From Flavobacterium beibuense F44-8 (GTDB taxonomy: Bacteria; Bacteroidota; Bacteroidia; Flavobacteriales; Flavobacteriaceae), in NCBI RefSeq assembly GCF_000769915.1, contig NZ_JRLV01000001.1, positions 1 through 64,000 on the forward strand: a stretch of 64,000 bases of DNA, written 5' to 3'. Position 1 is the stretch's first letter. Each line of letters starts with the position of its first letter. Shown in pieces: positions 35,531 through 44,727 of the stretch. The notes beneath the pieces were generated by a model. That model searched no databases. It was not told the origin of the DNA and was given only the letters and a program-made list of their open reading frames with translations. A program made the translations under genes and the position numbers.

Positions 35531-38380
35531 TTATTCTTCCATGTAAGCTTCGATTGGAGCACATGAACAAACCAGGTTACGGTCGCCATAAGCATCATCA
35601 ACCCTTCTTACGCTTGGCCAGAATTTGTTTTCTGCTAAATACTCAAGTGGGTAAGCAGCTTTCTCTCTTGTGTATGGGAAATCCCATGAATCAGAAGTAA
35701 GCATTGCTAATGTGTGCGGAGAGTTTTTAAGTACGTTATTCTTATCGTCTGCAGAAGCTTCATCGATTTCCTTACGGATAGCGATCATAGCATCACAAAA
35801 ACGATCTAACTCTTCAAGGTTTTCACTTTCTGTAGGTTCAACCATTAAAGTACCTGCTACAGGGAACGATACCGTAGGAGCGTGGAAACCGTAGTCCATT
35901 AAACGCTTAGCGATATCAGTTACCTCGATTCCGTTTTGTTTGAACGGACGGCACTCAATAATCATTTCGTGAGCAGCACGACCCATTTCACCTGTATAAA
36001 GTGTTTGGAAGTGACCTTTAAGTCTTTCTTTAATATAGTTAGCATTCAGGATAGCGTGGTGAGTAGAACTTGTAAGTCCTTCTGCACCTAGCATAGTGAT
36101 GTAACCGTAAGAAATAAGACATACAAGAGCCGATCCCCATGGAGCTGCAGAAATTGCAGTGATAGCATTATTACCACCTGTAGCAATTACAGGGTTTGTA
36201 GGTAAGAATGGTACAAGGTGAGCAGCCACACATATTGGACCAACACCAGGACCACCACCACCGTGAGGGATAGCAAATGTTTTGTGCAGGTTAAGGTGGC
36301 AAACATCTGCACCAATTGTAGCAGGGTTAGTTAAACCCACCTGTGCGTTCATGTTAGCGCCGTCCATATAAACCTGTCCGCCGTTATCGTGAATAATTTG
36401 AGTAATCTCTTTAATAGATGCTTCGTATACACCGTGAGTAGACGGGTAAGTAACCATTAAGCAGGCAAGGTTATCCTTGTGAAGTTCTGCTTTTGCTTTT
36501 AGGTCTTCCACATCAATGTTTCCGTTTTCAGAAGTTTTGGTAACAACCACTTTCATACCTGCCATGTTAGCAGTAGCCGGGTTAGTACCGTGTGCCGATG
36601 CCGGGATAAGAGCAATGTTTCTGTGGTCTTCACCTCTTGACTGGTGGTAAGCACGGATAACCATTAGTCCGGCATATTCACCCTGAGCACCAGAGTTAGG
36701 CTGAAGTGTAGTGCCTGCAAAACCGGTAATAACATTAAGCTGCTCTTCCAGTTTTTTAAGCATCGTTTGGTAACCCTGAGCCTGCTCTAGCGGAGCAAAC
36801 GGGTGGATGTTATTCCATCTTGGGTAGCTTAACGGGATCATCTCTGCGGCAGCATTAAGTTTCATGGTACATGAACCTAATGAAATCATAGAGTGGTTTA
36901 GCGAAAGGTCTTTACGCTCCAGTTTTTTAATGTAACGCATTAAAGCGGTTTCACTGTGGTATTTGTTAAACACCTCGTGAGATAAGAACTCGCTTGTTCT
37001 TATTAATGTAGACGGGATGTGTACAGTTTCTGCAAGGGCAGTAACAGCCTCGGCAGTTTTACCTGTAGCTTCAGCAAATACTGCAACAATATCATTAATA
37101 TCTTTTAATGAAGTCGTTTCGTTAAATGCGATAGCAACAGTTTCACCATCTATATAGTAGAAGTTAATCTCTTTGTTTTCGGCAGCAGCCTTAACTTTAG
37201 CAGCATCAGCTTTAACTACGATAGTGTCAAAGAATGATGTGTTAGTTTGGTAAACACCAAGTTTGTTAAGAGCATCTGCAGTTGTAACAGCGCTGGCGTG
37301 TACTTTGTTTGCAATGTACTGTAGCCCTTTTGGACCATGATATACAGCATACATACCTGCCATAACCGCAAGAAGTACCTGTGCAGTACAAATGTTTGAA
37401 GTTGCTTTTTCACGCTTAATGTGCTGCTCCCTTGTTTGTAGGGCCATACGAAGCGCACGGTTTCCGTTTGCGTCTATGGTAACACCAATAATTCTTCCCG
37501 GCATACTTCTTTTGTACTCTTCTTTAGTAGCAAAGTAAGCAGCGTGAGGGCCACCATATCCCATTGGGATACCAAAACGTTGCGTAGTACCTACAACAAC
37601 ATCGGCTCCAAGCTCACCCGGAGAAGTTAATTTAACTAAGCTTAATATGTCGGCAGCAACAGCTGTCTTGATTTCTTTTTCTTTAGCCTTAGCGATAAAT
37701 CCGGCATAGTCGTAAACCTGACCGTATTTGCCAGGGTATTGCAGGATAGCACCAAAGAACTCTTCAGAGAAGTCAAACTCCTCGTGGTTACCAATTACAA
37801 GCTCAACACCAATTGGGGTAGAACGTGTTTGAAGTACCGAAAGGGTTTGTGGTAATATCTCTTCGGAAACGAAGAATTTGTTTACGTTGTTTTTCTTCTG
37901 GTCGCGGGTACGAACATCAAATAAAAGTGCCATAGCTTCGGCAGCTGCGGTACCTTCATCAAGAAGAGAAGCATTTGCGATTTCCATACCTGTAAGTTCG
38001 ATTACGGTAGTTTGGAAATTCAGTAAAGCCTCTAAACGTCCCTGAGCAATCTCTGCCTGGTACGGAGTATAGGCAGTATACCATCCCGGATTTTCAAAAA
38101 TGTTCCTTTGGACAGCTGCAGGTACAATAGCAGGGTGGTAACCCAAACCAATGTATGACCTGAATATTTTATTTTTTGCTCCTAACTGATGTATGTGGTT
38201 TAGATACTCATATTCCGTCATGGCAGGATCCAGGTTTAGCGGAGCCTTTAAACGTATATCATCCGGTAAAGTTTCATAGATTAATTGGTCTATGGATTCG
38301 ACACCAATGGTCTTAAACATGTGCTGCAGATCATTCTCCCTCGGGCCAATGTGTCTTAAAGCAAAAGCATCTGTTCTCAT
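35531..38380 (-). CDS. gcvP: Aminomethyl-transferring glycine dehydrogenase (P-protein)
   Basis: 949 aa from the ATG at 38380 ([13 protein letters not shown]). The frame opens at 38413 but a -7 box at 38411-38418 overlaps that position, which excludes the longer start. This is the single-chain, two-halved P-protein that decarboxylates glycine with pyridoxal phosphate. The PLP lysine lies in [35 protein letters not shown] and [10 protein letters not shown] are family motifs. The partners gcvT and gcvH are elsewhere. No glycine riboswitch fits in the short leader. Confidence 0.97.
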   Translation of the reverse strand: MRTDAFALRHIGPRENDLQHMFKTIGVESIDQLIYETLPDDIRLKAPLNLDPAMTEYEYLNHIHQLGAKNKIFRSYIGLGYHPAIVPAAVQRNIFENPGWYTAYTPYQAEIAQGRLEALLNFQTTVIELTGMEIANASLLDEGTAAAEAMALLFDVRTRDQKKNNVNKFFVSEEILPQTLSVLQTRSTPIGVELVIGNHEEFDFSEEFFGAILQYPGKYGQVYDYAGFIAKAKEKEIKTAVAADILSLVKLTSPGELGADVVVGTTQRFGIPMGYGGPHAAYFATKEEYKRSMPGRIIGVTIDANGNRALRMALQTREQHIKREKATSNICTAQVLLAVMAGMYAVYHGPKGLQYIANKVHASAVTTADALNKLGVYQTNTSFFDTIVVKADAAKVKAAAENKEINFYYIDGETVAIAFNETTSLKDINDIVAVFAEATGKTAEAVTALAETVHIPSTLIRTSEFLSHEVFNKYHSETALMRYIKKLERKDLSLNHSMISLGSCTMKLNAAAEMIPLSYPRWNNIHPFAPLEQAQGYQTMLKKLEEQLNVITGFAGTTLQPNSGAQGEYAGLMVIRAYHQSRGEDHRNIALIPASAHGTNPATANMAGMKVVVTKTSENGNIDVEDLKAKAELHKDNLACLMVTYPSTHGVYEASIKEITQIIHDNGGQVYMDGANMNAQVGLTNPATIGADVCHLNLHKTFAIPHGGGGPGVGPICVAAHLVPFLPTNPVIATGGNNAITAISAAPWGSALVCLISYGYITMLGAEGLTSSTHHAILNANYIKERLKGHFQTLYTGEMGRAAHEMIIECRPFKQNGIEVTDIAKRLMDYGFHAPTVSFPVAGTLMVEPTESENLEELDRFCDAMIAIRKEIDEASADDKNNVLKNSPHTLAMLTSDSWDFPYTREKAAYPLEYLAENKFWPSVRRVDDAYGDRNLVCSCAPIEAYMEE

Positions 38381-38410
38381 ATGATATTGTTGCGTGTTTT
38401 TTAGAGGACA

Positions 38411-38418
38411 CAAAATTA
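38411..38418 (-). promoter_or_regulatory. -7 promoter box of gcvP
   Basis: Minus-strand TAATTTTG is a perfect TAnnTTTG, 30 nt before the ATG at 38380. It decides against the upstream in-frame start. Confidence 0.6.
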
Positions 38419-38504
38419 GTTAATTATATCCAAATTTTAATGTCTTTTTTATCGTGATTTTTAAGAATTTTTTAACCTAAACTAAAACCTGTTGAGAGAT
38501 TGAT

Positions 38505-38512
38505 TATTTTTG
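38505..38512 (+). promoter_or_regulatory. -7 promoter box of the UbiA-like gene
   Basis: TATTTTTG is a perfect TAnnTTTG. It ends 5 nt before the ATG at 38518, so the transcript may be leaderless. No good -33 element is seen. Confidence 0.5.
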
Positions 38513-38517
38513 TAAGT

Positions 38518-39336
38518 ATGAAAGTATTAAAACGGATATTTGACCTGTATTTACACGGTAGTATGCATGTGGCAATGTCGGTGCTGGCACTGGTGTTAAT
38601 GACGAACCATATGTTTAACCTTCCGTTCAATTTTCATATGGCGGGTTTTGCCTATTGCGGTACTATGTTTAGCTACAACTTTATGAAGTATGAAAGCTGG
38701 TACAGATTTAAGAGGCCCATTAGCACAAACCTGAAAATCATTACGGCATTAAGCGCTGTGGCTTTTGTGGCTGCGGGTGTTTTTTTCATGATGCTGAAAC
38801 GTCAAACCCAAATCACCGGGATTATCTTTTTTGGGTTAACGGCTTTGTATACGGTTCCTGTATTTCCTAAGCGTCCTAACCTGCGTAACCTCAGCGGTAT
38901 TAAAGTATATATAGTTGCCCTTTGCTGGGCAGGTGTTACCACACTGATGCCTATTGTTGAGGTAGGTAATGAAATTGTAACCGATCTTATCCTTAAATTC
39001 TGTCAGCGATTCCTTTTGGTACTTATCCTTATCCTGATATTTGAGATTATCGATTTAAGTGAGGATGACCCAATGTTGCGTACCATACCGCAAATAATAG
39101 GGGTAAAGATGACCAAGCTCCTTAATCTGATACTACTATTGCCTTTCTATTTTTTAGAGTTTTTTAAAAGTACTATAGATAATATGCAGCTTATAGTAAA
39201 TGTAGTACTAGTGGTAGCGACAGCCTTGTTTACTATATATGCCACTCCAAACCGTAGTAAATACTATACCTTATTTTGGGTAGAGAGTATCCCTATTTTT
39301 TGGTTTGGACTAGTGGTGTTGGCTAGTTATTTATAA
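38518..39336 (+). CDS. Multi-pass membrane protein, divergent UbiA-prenyltransferase-like
   Basis: 272 aa with eight to nine hydrophobic helices. EIIDLSEDDPMLRTIPQIIG fits the second Asp-rich motif of UbiA prenyltransferases (DxxxD, then TxPxxxG). The first motif, NxxxDxxxD, would fall at SYNFMKYESWYR, where the aspartates are missing. It may therefore be an inactive or altered family member. The ATG at 38518 is chosen because the -7 box overlaps the earlier TTG at 38500. Its 3' end overlaps the convergent epimerase gene by 6 bp. Confidence 0.68.
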   Translation: MKVLKRIFDLYLHGSMHVAMSVLALVLMTNHMFNLPFNFHMAGFAYCGTMFSYNFMKYESWYRFKRPISTNLKIITALSAVAFVAAGVFFMMLKRQTQITGIIFFGLTALYTVPVFPKRPNLRNLSGIKVYIVALCWAGVTTLMPIVEVGNEIVTDLILKFCQRFLLVLILILIFEIIDLSEDDPMLRTIPQIIGVKMTKLLNLILLLPFYFLEFFKSTIDNMQLIVNVVLVVATALFTIYATPNRSKYYTLFWVESIPIFWFGLVVLASYL

Positions 39337-40233
39337 ATTTCGTAAAGCGGTACTCAATTCAGGGTAGGTAAATGTAAAACCGTTTTCCTGTAGTCGCTTA
39401 GGGATTACATTTCTGCTTTTTAGAATCAGTTCGGTTTCAGTGCCTATAATTTGTGCTCCTATTTCAAGCATTGTTTTGCTAACAGGAATCGCAAAAGGAG
39501 CTTTAACCTGTTTTACAATTGTTTTCATAAAGTCGTTATTACGAATAGGAGTAGGGCTTACTATGTTTATAACGCCTTCCGTTTTAGTATTGATTACAAA
39601 TTCAACAGCACGGGCAAAATCATGCTCATGAATCCAGCTTACATACTGCCTGCCATTACCCTGTTTACCGCCCATCCCTATTTTTGCTAATTTCCTTAGC
39701 ATAGGGTAGGCGCCTCCGTTTTTACCCAAAACGATAGAAGTGCGCAATGCTGTTTTAAGTGTTTGCTGAGTTTCGGTCTTAAAAAATACCTTCTCCCATG
39801 CACGTGCCACTTTCATTGAAAAGTCAAAGCCCTTATCGCCGTTTACCTCATCCATCTGTTTATGGTAAGAGCCTTTGTAAATAGTAGCTGTAGATGAGTT
39901 AAGCCAGTGTTTGGGTGGGTTTTTACATTGTAAAACTGCCTTGTTGAGTATTGCAGTGCTGTTGAGACGTGATGCCATAATCTCGTTTTTGTTTCGCTCG
40001 TTATACCTACAGTTTACCGATTTACCTGCCAGGTTAATAAGTACGTCGCTGTTTTCCAGTTCGGTTTCCCAATTACCAAAAGTTCGGGCATTCCAGTGTA
40101 CATATTTTATATTACCTGTGGTTCGTGATTTACCACGGGTAAGGATAATAATCTCATCAACTTTGTTTTTAAAGTACTCGCTAAGAATGCTGCCGAGAAA
40201 GCCTGTCCCGGCAGCGATAATCATCTTTTTCAT
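39331..40233 (-). CDS. TIGR01777 family NAD-dependent epimerase (YfcH-like)
   Basis: 300 aa. The N-terminus MKKMIIAAGTGFLGSIL is a Rossmann loop (GTGFLG). VLINLAGKSVNCRYNERNKNEI is the typical signature, and HWLNSSTATIY and SWIHEHDFARAVEFV are conserved. The C-terminal DUF1731-like helix pair (IPKRLQENGFTFTYPELSTALRNL region) closes it. Function of the family is poorly known; YfcH in E. coli is linked to cell division only by name. It is the last gene of the GbsR-led operon (29 nt from the gene upstream). Confidence 0.9.
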   Translation of the reverse strand: MKKMIIAAGTGFLGSILSEYFKNKVDEIIILTRGKSRTTGNIKYVHWNARTFGNWETELENSDVLINLAGKSVNCRYNERNKNEIMASRLNSTAILNKAVLQCKNPPKHWLNSSTATIYKGSYHKQMDEVNGDKGFDFSMKVARAWEKVFFKTETQQTLKTALRTSIVLGKNGGAYPMLRKLAKIGMGGKQGNGRQYVSWIHEHDFARAVEFVINTKTEGVINIVSPTPIRNNDFMKTIVKQVKAPFAIPVSKTMLEIGAQIIGTETELILKSRNVIPKRLQENGFTFTYPELSTALRNL

Positions 40234-40262
40234 AACATTTTATAATTAAGGTAAGGTGTGGT

Positions 40263-40616
40263 TTATTCTTCTTTTGGATTTATAAATTTGTTTATCCTGT
40301 AGGTTACATATACAAAGTAGGCGGCGACCATCATTGGGATAATAAATACTGTGATGATTGTCAGGTCATCAGATATATAGTCGTTCCATCCTAAAAAAGC
40401 TATAATCAATGCTGTAATAGCAAATAACCAATAGTAAAGAATTAGGTTTTGTAAATTTTTTGCTAACTTTTTAAAATATAAGAATGTAATAGATGTTGCT
40501 ATTAACAGTTGTAATGGTCCCAATACTATTTGAGCATACATTCCCATGAATATAGTGGTATATAAAAGTAGAGTTGCAAAAAAACAAAAGCGGTTAATTA
40601 TGTGAAAAAATCTCAT
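40263..40616 (-). CDS. Small membrane protein of the GbsR operon (third of three)
   Basis: 117 aa with four hydrophobic segments (about 10-28, 31-48, 57-77, 84-106). I do not recognise a family. It is the fourth gene of a leftward five-gene operon and starts 3 nt after the stop of the preceding membrane protein, so translation is coupled. It lacks the N-G/S-K-I-F-M-L-type motif shared by the other two small proteins. Confidence 0.75.
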   Translation of the reverse strand: MRFFHIINRFCFFATLLLYTTIFMGMYAQIVLGPLQLLIATSITFLYFKKLAKNLQNLILYYWLFAITALIIAFLGWNDYISDDLTIITVFIIPMMVAAYFVYVTYRINKFINPKEE

Positions 40617-40619
40617 AGT

Positions 40620-41006
40620 TTACTGTTTATATGTTACATACTCTTCCGGTTGGTTTCCTTTAGCTTTTCTTTTTCCTCTAAAAAAGAAGTACAGATTTAA
40701 AAATAACATGATGCCTAAGTAAATAGAGAAACCACCTATTTTATAACTTAGGGTTTCTACCAAATCCTGATAAGAATTGTCATCAAGACTTATTTTTAAA
40801 ATCATTAATGCAAAACCCAGGTTTAAAAGGTAAAATCCGGTTTCAAAAAGTTTGTTAGTGGCATTGGCTATTTCCTCACGACCTTTAAATATGTCAAGCA
40901 TAAAAATCTTACTGTTTTTAAACAGAGTTCGAGATACTGTAAATGTTAGTGCTATAGCAACTGGAAGGTAAATGGCGTAACCGATTAATATTTTTGTAGT
41001 TTCCAT
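40620..41006 (-). CDS. Small membrane protein of the GbsR operon (second of three)
   Basis: 128 aa with three hydrophobic helices. Residues NSKIFMLDIFKGREEIA and NKLFETGFYLLNLGFALMIL align with the neighbouring 116-aa protein, so the two are paralogues. The C-terminus is basic (RGKRKAKGNQPEE), on the cytoplasmic side if the positive-inside rule applies. Unknown function; no homologue that I can name. Confidence 0.78.
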   Translation of the reverse strand: METTKILIGYAIYLPVAIALTFTVSRTLFKNSKIFMLDIFKGREEIANATNKLFETGFYLLNLGFALMILKISLDDNSYQDLVETLSYKIGGFSIYLGIMLFLNLYFFFRGKRKAKGNQPEEYVTYKQ

Positions 41007-41017
41007 GATAATTAAAT

Positions 41018-41368
41018 TTAGTCGTTAATAATTTTTTGAACGTATTTGGTTAATATGAATATGTTTAGATAATGTAGTATGCAAAGTATGCTGATTATTA
41101 TGGCCGACTTAACCGCTATGGTTTCTATAAGGCGTTTAAAAGTGTTTACGGTTTCCCAGTTTAGTAATGTCATTGCCGCATAGCCTATGTTTACCAGATA
41201 GTAGCCTAGTAGTAGTATCTTATTGATACGCAGACATAATTCCTTATCGCCATGCAGTAATTCCAATACATAGATGTTTCCGTTTTTATAGCAAATTTTC
41301 CCTACCACCACAATGATGTAAATAATTATGAGCAGGAAGATGACGTATGTAAGTATATTAAAATTCAT
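41018..41368 (-). CDS. Small membrane protein of the GbsR operon (first of three)
   Basis: 116 aa with three hydrophobic helices. It is paralogous to the next gene: NGNIYVLELLHGDKELC and NKILLLGYYLVNIGYAAMTL match its corresponding stretches. It starts 62 nt after the regulator gene; that gap holds two direct copies of an AAACTTT motif which also forms the regulator's inverted repeat. Unknown function. Confidence 0.78.
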   Translation of the reverse strand: MNFNILTYVIFLLIIIYIIVVVGKICYKNGNIYVLELLHGDKELCLRINKILLLGYYLVNIGYAAMTLLNWETVNTFKRLIETIAVKSAIIISILCILHYLNIFILTKYVQKIIND

Positions 41369-41385
41369 CTTGTATTGTTTGTTTG

Positions 41386-41411
41386 AAACTTTCAGAAAAA
41401 AATGAAACTTT
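41386..41411. promoter_or_regulatory. Direct repeat of GbsR operator half-sites
   Basis: AAACTTT occurs at 41386-41392 and 41405-41411, 19 bp apart, between the regulator and the first membrane-protein gene. The same sequence makes up the arms of the inverted repeat at 41959-41986. It may be an internal operator. Confidence 0.4.
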
Positions 41412-41430
41412 TGATTAAAAAAAAATGATG

Positions 41431-41934
41431 TTATTTCATCATCTTCATTAGTAGCTTGGTAAGCCAGTTGTCTTTATATTCAGTGGCTTTTTCAATTATA
41501 TTGTCGGTTTTTAAAACAAACTCATAGAGCTTGTCGGTTTGTTCGGCAAAATACTTTCCTTCAGTCGTTTTGGTGTCTACATCGGCAGATACTTCTTTTA
41601 AAACTTTAAGTGCCGGTTTAATTTCACGTTTACTGCGCTCTTTGGCAATTTTGATGGCAAGCTCATCAAGGTCTTTCTCTGCTGTAAAAAACTCCCTGCG
41701 TTCTCCGTGCTTAAATTCTTTGTATACAATTCCCCAGTCAATAAGGGCACGAATGTTCATACTGGCATTACCACGTGAAATTTGCAGTTCCTCCATAATG
41801 TCTTCCATAGAAAGCGGTTCGTTACTTACCATAAGCAGGGCGTGTATTTGGGCCATTGTTTTGTTTATGCCCCATTGTGAGCCTAATGCTCCCCAAGTTT
41901 GTACGAATTTATTTTTTGCTTCTGTGAATTCCAT
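41431..41934 (-). CDS. GbsR/MarR family transcriptional regulator
   Basis: 167 aa. The winged helix spans about residues 25-95 (MAQIHALLMVSNEPLSMEDI, ELQISRGNASMNIRALIDWG, wing FKHGERREFF), as in GbsR-type repressors. The C-terminal half is helical and probably dimerises. It leads an operon with three small membrane proteins and an epimerase. An inverted repeat over its own promoter points to autoregulation. The -7 box ends 4 nt before the ATG, so the mRNA may be leaderless. Confidence 0.9.
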   Translation of the reverse strand: MEFTEAKNKFVQTWGALGSQWGINKTMAQIHALLMVSNEPLSMEDIMEELQISRGNASMNIRALIDWGIVYKEFKHGERREFFTAEKDLDELAIKIAKERSKREIKPALKVLKEVSADVDTKTTEGKYFAEQTDKLYEFVLKTDNIIEKATEYKDNWLTKLLMKMMK

Positions 41935-41938
41935 GAAC

Positions 41939-41946
41939 CAAAGGTA
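41939..41946 (-). promoter_or_regulatory. -7 promoter box of the GbsR operon
   Basis: Minus-strand TACCTTTG is a perfect TAnnTTTG and ends 4 nt before the ATG at 41934. It is identical to the -7 box of the TetR operon at 6293-6300. Confidence 0.6.
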
Positions 41947-41958
41947 TAAACTTATTTT

Positions 41959-41986
41959 TAAACTTTCAAAAATATATGAAAGTTTA
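41959..41986. promoter_or_regulatory. Inverted repeat, probable GbsR operator
   Basis: Perfect 10-bp arms TAAACTTTCA and TGAAAGTTTA are separated by AAAATATA. They cover the -33/spacer region of the GbsR promoter and lie 38 bp before the divergent lipoprotein gene, so both could be controlled. Confidence 0.72.
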
Positions 41987-42023
41987 TTTTCTTTTAATGG
42001 TTATATTTACATAAAAGCTTGCT

Positions 42024-42650
42024 ATGAAATGTGTTATGTTGTTGTTAGTTGCCCTGTTGGCATTGGGGTGCAAGGAAGAAAAGCATCCTAAAATTGAAAT
42101 TTATTTATTAAAGCACAGATTAGCCTTTGTTGATGCTGTACCTTTTAAAGAAACTTCCAGATATAAGGAGATTGAATATGACAGGGCTAAGGATATTTTT
42201 AAAGATGCCCAGTTTGATACAATAAGGGAGGAGGTAGTCTTTGCAGGGCAGTTTGAGGCTGATTCGGTCGATTTACAGTCAGAACCTTTTATTGATGATA
42301 GTGATATTAAAGCCTTTGATTTAAAGGCTAATAAGCTTGTGTTGAGTAAAAAGGTTATAAAGCGGATTTGCAGTTTATATCCTGACAGAAATTTTGGAAA
42401 GCAGTTTGTTATAACTGTTGATAAGGAACCCATGCTTACAGGTTATTTTTGGAACACGCAATCGGCTGTTAACTGTAGGTGGTATTATATAGAATGTTTG
42501 GATAATGAGGCGTTTCCGGATAACGGTTTTGATGCAGATATTGTTACCTTATATAGTGGTGTGAATAGTGAAAAGGTAGAGCAGTATGGTTTTACACGAC
42601 ATAAAGAGCTTATCGCTGCCTTTGAGCAAACTCACAGGTTAGTAGAATAA
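42024..42650 (+). CDS. Lipoprotein of unknown function
   Basis: 208 aa. The signal peptide ends in lipobox LALGC (Cys16), so the protein is lipid-anchored in the envelope. The mature part is mixed alpha/beta; FGKQFVITVDKEPMLTGYFW and DADIVTLYSGV are the most ordered-looking stretches. I do not recognise it, though the pattern (ITVDKEPxxxGxFW) recalls small single-gene Bacteroidota lipoproteins. It is divergent from the GbsR operon and shares the promoter region carrying the inverted repeat. A TATATTTA box lies at 42002-42009. Confidence 0.78.
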   Translation: MKCVMLLLVALLALGCKEEKHPKIEIYLLKHRLAFVDAVPFKETSRYKEIEYDRAKDIFKDAQFDTIREEVVFAGQFEADSVDLQSEPFIDDSDIKAFDLKANKLVLSKKVIKRICSLYPDRNFGKQFVITVDKEPMLTGYFWNTQSAVNCRWYYIECLDNEAFPDNGFDADIVTLYSGVNSEKVEQYGFTRHKELIAAFEQTHRLVE

Positions 42651-42687
42651 AAAAACGCTGCTAATATTATTAGCAGCGTTTTTTTAT
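42649..42687. terminator. Bidirectional terminator between lipoprotein and M3 peptidase genes
   Basis: Stem AAAACGCTGCTAAT / ATTAGCAGCGTTTT with loop ATT is flanked by A and T tracts, between convergent genes. Confidence 0.9.
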
Positions 42688-42696
42688 TTGTAAAGA

Positions 42697-44727
42697 TTAA
42701 GATAATAACCCGGCTCTTTTTAATAAAGCTTCCGGTTTAGGCTCCTGCCCGCGGAAACGTTTATAAAGCAGCATAGGGTGTTCTGTGCCGCCTTTAGATA
42801 ATATGTTGTTCTTAAATTTATCGGCGGTTTCTTTGTCAAAAATGCCTTTCTCTTTAAAGTATTCAAAAGCATCAGCATCCAGTACCTCAGCCCATTTATA
42901 GCTGTAGTAACCGGAAGAGTATCCGCCCTGAAAAATATGAGAGAATGCAGTACTCATAGCATTTTCCTGTACATCAGGGTAAAGCTGGGTAGGTGAGAAC
43001 TGTTCGATTTCAAAACTCTTAACATCACCTATAGCAGCCGGATCCTGTGCATGCCAACCCATATCAAGCAGACCGAAGCTTAACTGGCGCAGTGTTGCCA
43101 TACCTTCCTGGAAAGCGGCACTGTCCTTAATTTTTTCAATGTACTCCATAGGGATAACTTCCCCTGTTTTATAATGGTGAGCAAAAAGTTCTAATGCTTC
43201 CGGTTCGTAGCACCAGTTTTCCATTATCTGGCTTGGTAACTCAACGAAATCCCAGTATACGCTGGTCCCCGAAAGATTAGGGTAAGTAGTGTTTGCCAGC
43301 ATACCGTGAAGCGCATGTCCAAACTCATGGAATAATGTGGTTACTTCATTAAATGTAAGTAGCGATGGTTTGGTTCCTGTAGGTTTTGTGAAATTACATA
43401 CTATAGAAACATGCGGTCTTTCGTTAACCCCATTTTTAATGTATTGTGATTTGAACGATGTCATCCATGCTCCGTTACGTTTCCCTTTTCTAGGGAAAAA
43501 GTCGGCGTAAAAAACAGCTACAAGATCACCGTTTGTATCTTTTACCTCATAAGTCCTTACATCCTTATGGTACTTATCTATATCATGAACTTCGGTAAAC
43601 GAAATACCGTATAATTTCCCTGCAATGGTAAAGGCTCCGTTAAGCACTTTGTCCAGTTCAAAATAGGGTTTCAGCTTTTCATCATCCAGGTTGAATAATT
43701 TCTGTTTCAGCTTTTCTGCATAGTAAGCACCATCCCATTTTTCAAGATGATCCAGTCCGTCCAGTTCTTTAGCGAAAGCTGTAAGCTCTGCAAATTCTTT
43801 TTGTGCAGCCGGTTTGGCTTTTACTAATAAATCATTTAGGAAAGTGCGTACTTTTTCAGGGCTTTCGGCCATGCGTTCTTCCAGTACGAAGTCGGCGTGC
43901 GATTTATAACCTAAAAGATTAGCGCGCTCGTGGCGTAGTTTAACTATCTGTAATACGGTTTCCTGATTGTCGAACTCATTATTCTGGAAGCCTTTTGCCC
44001 CAAATGCCAGTGCCATTTTTTTACGTAGTTCCCTATTGTCGGCATAAGTCATAAACGGCATATAACTTGGGAAATCCAGTGTGAAAACCCACCCGTCTTT
44101 TTCAAGGCTTTTGGCTACTTCATGTGCCGCCTCTATAGCTCCTTCAGGAAGTCCTGAAAGATCATTCTCATTTGTAATATGCAGTTGGAAAGCATTAGTT
44201 TCTGCCAATACATTCTCGCCGAACTTAAGGCTTAGCTGTGAAAGCTCTTTATCAATTTCACGAAGTCTTGATTTTTTATCTTCCGGCAGGTTGGCACCGT
44301 TGCGGGCAAAGCTTTTATATTTCTTTTCCAGTAGTGTGCTTTGCTCCGGTGTTAGTGTAAGGCTGTCTCTTTTATCATATACAGCTTTAACCCTTTCAAA
44401 CAAATCCTTATTTAAACGGATGTCATTACTAAACTCCGAAAGCATAGGCGAAACTTCCATGGCAATTTTCTGGATGTCGTCATTGGTTTCTGCCGAATGC
44501 AGGTTGAAAAAGATGCCCGATGTTCTGTCCAGCATGTCTCCGCTATAGGAAAGGGCTTCGATAGTATTTTCAAAAGTAACTTCTTCGGGGTTAGAGATAA
44601 TTTTGTCAATCTCTTTTTTTGCAGCTGCAATCCCTTCGTTAAAAGCAGGAAGAAAATCTTCTGTTTTTATGGAGTTAAAGGGAGCTGTATCGTGTTTTGT
44701 ATTAAATTTTTGGGTAAGTGAATTCAT
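42697..44727 (-). CDS. M3 family zinc metallopeptidase (oligopeptidase A / dipeptidyl carboxypeptidase type)
   Basis: 676 aa, the expected length. The zinc motif is TTLFHEFGHALHGMLAN, and the third ligand follows in WDFVELPSQIMENW. No signal peptide is seen, so it is cytoplasmic. It breaks down short peptides. LTFNEVTTLFHEFGH and PYFELDKVLNGAF are family-typical. It is flanked by terminators and so is monocistronic. Confidence 0.95.
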   Translation of the reverse strand: MNSLTQKFNTKHDTAPFNSIKTEDFLPAFNEGIAAAKKEIDKIISNPEEVTFENTIEALSYSGDMLDRTSGIFFNLHSAETNDDIQKIAMEVSPMLSEFSNDIRLNKDLFERVKAVYDKRDSLTLTPEQSTLLEKKYKSFARNGANLPEDKKSRLREIDKELSQLSLKFGENVLAETNAFQLHITNENDLSGLPEGAIEAAHEVAKSLEKDGWVFTLDFPSYMPFMTYADNRELRKKMALAFGAKGFQNNEFDNQETVLQIVKLRHERANLLGYKSHADFVLEERMAESPEKVRTFLNDLLVKAKPAAQKEFAELTAFAKELDGLDHLEKWDGAYYAEKLKQKLFNLDDEKLKPYFELDKVLNGAFTIAGKLYGISFTEVHDIDKYHKDVRTYEVKDTNGDLVAVFYADFFPRKGKRNGAWMTSFKSQYIKNGVNERPHVSIVCNFTKPTGTKPSLLTFNEVTTLFHEFGHALHGMLANTTYPNLSGTSVYWDFVELPSQIMENWCYEPEALELFAHHYKTGEVIPMEYIEKIKDSAAFQEGMATLRQLSFGLLDMGWHAQDPAAIGDVKSFEIEQFSPTQLYPDVQENAMSTAFSHIFQGGYSSGYYSYKWAEVLDADAFEYFKEKGIFDKETADKFKNNILSKGGTEHPMLLYKRFRGQEPKPEALLKRAGLLS

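Noticed and set aside
38381..38413. Eleven-residue N-terminal extension of GcvP
   Set aside because: It overlaps a perfect -7 box on the minus strand, and the family starts at [13 protein letters not shown].
38381..38517. Glycine riboswitch in front of gcvP
   Set aside because: The leader from the -7 box to the ATG is only about 25 nt, too short for the known glycine aptamer.
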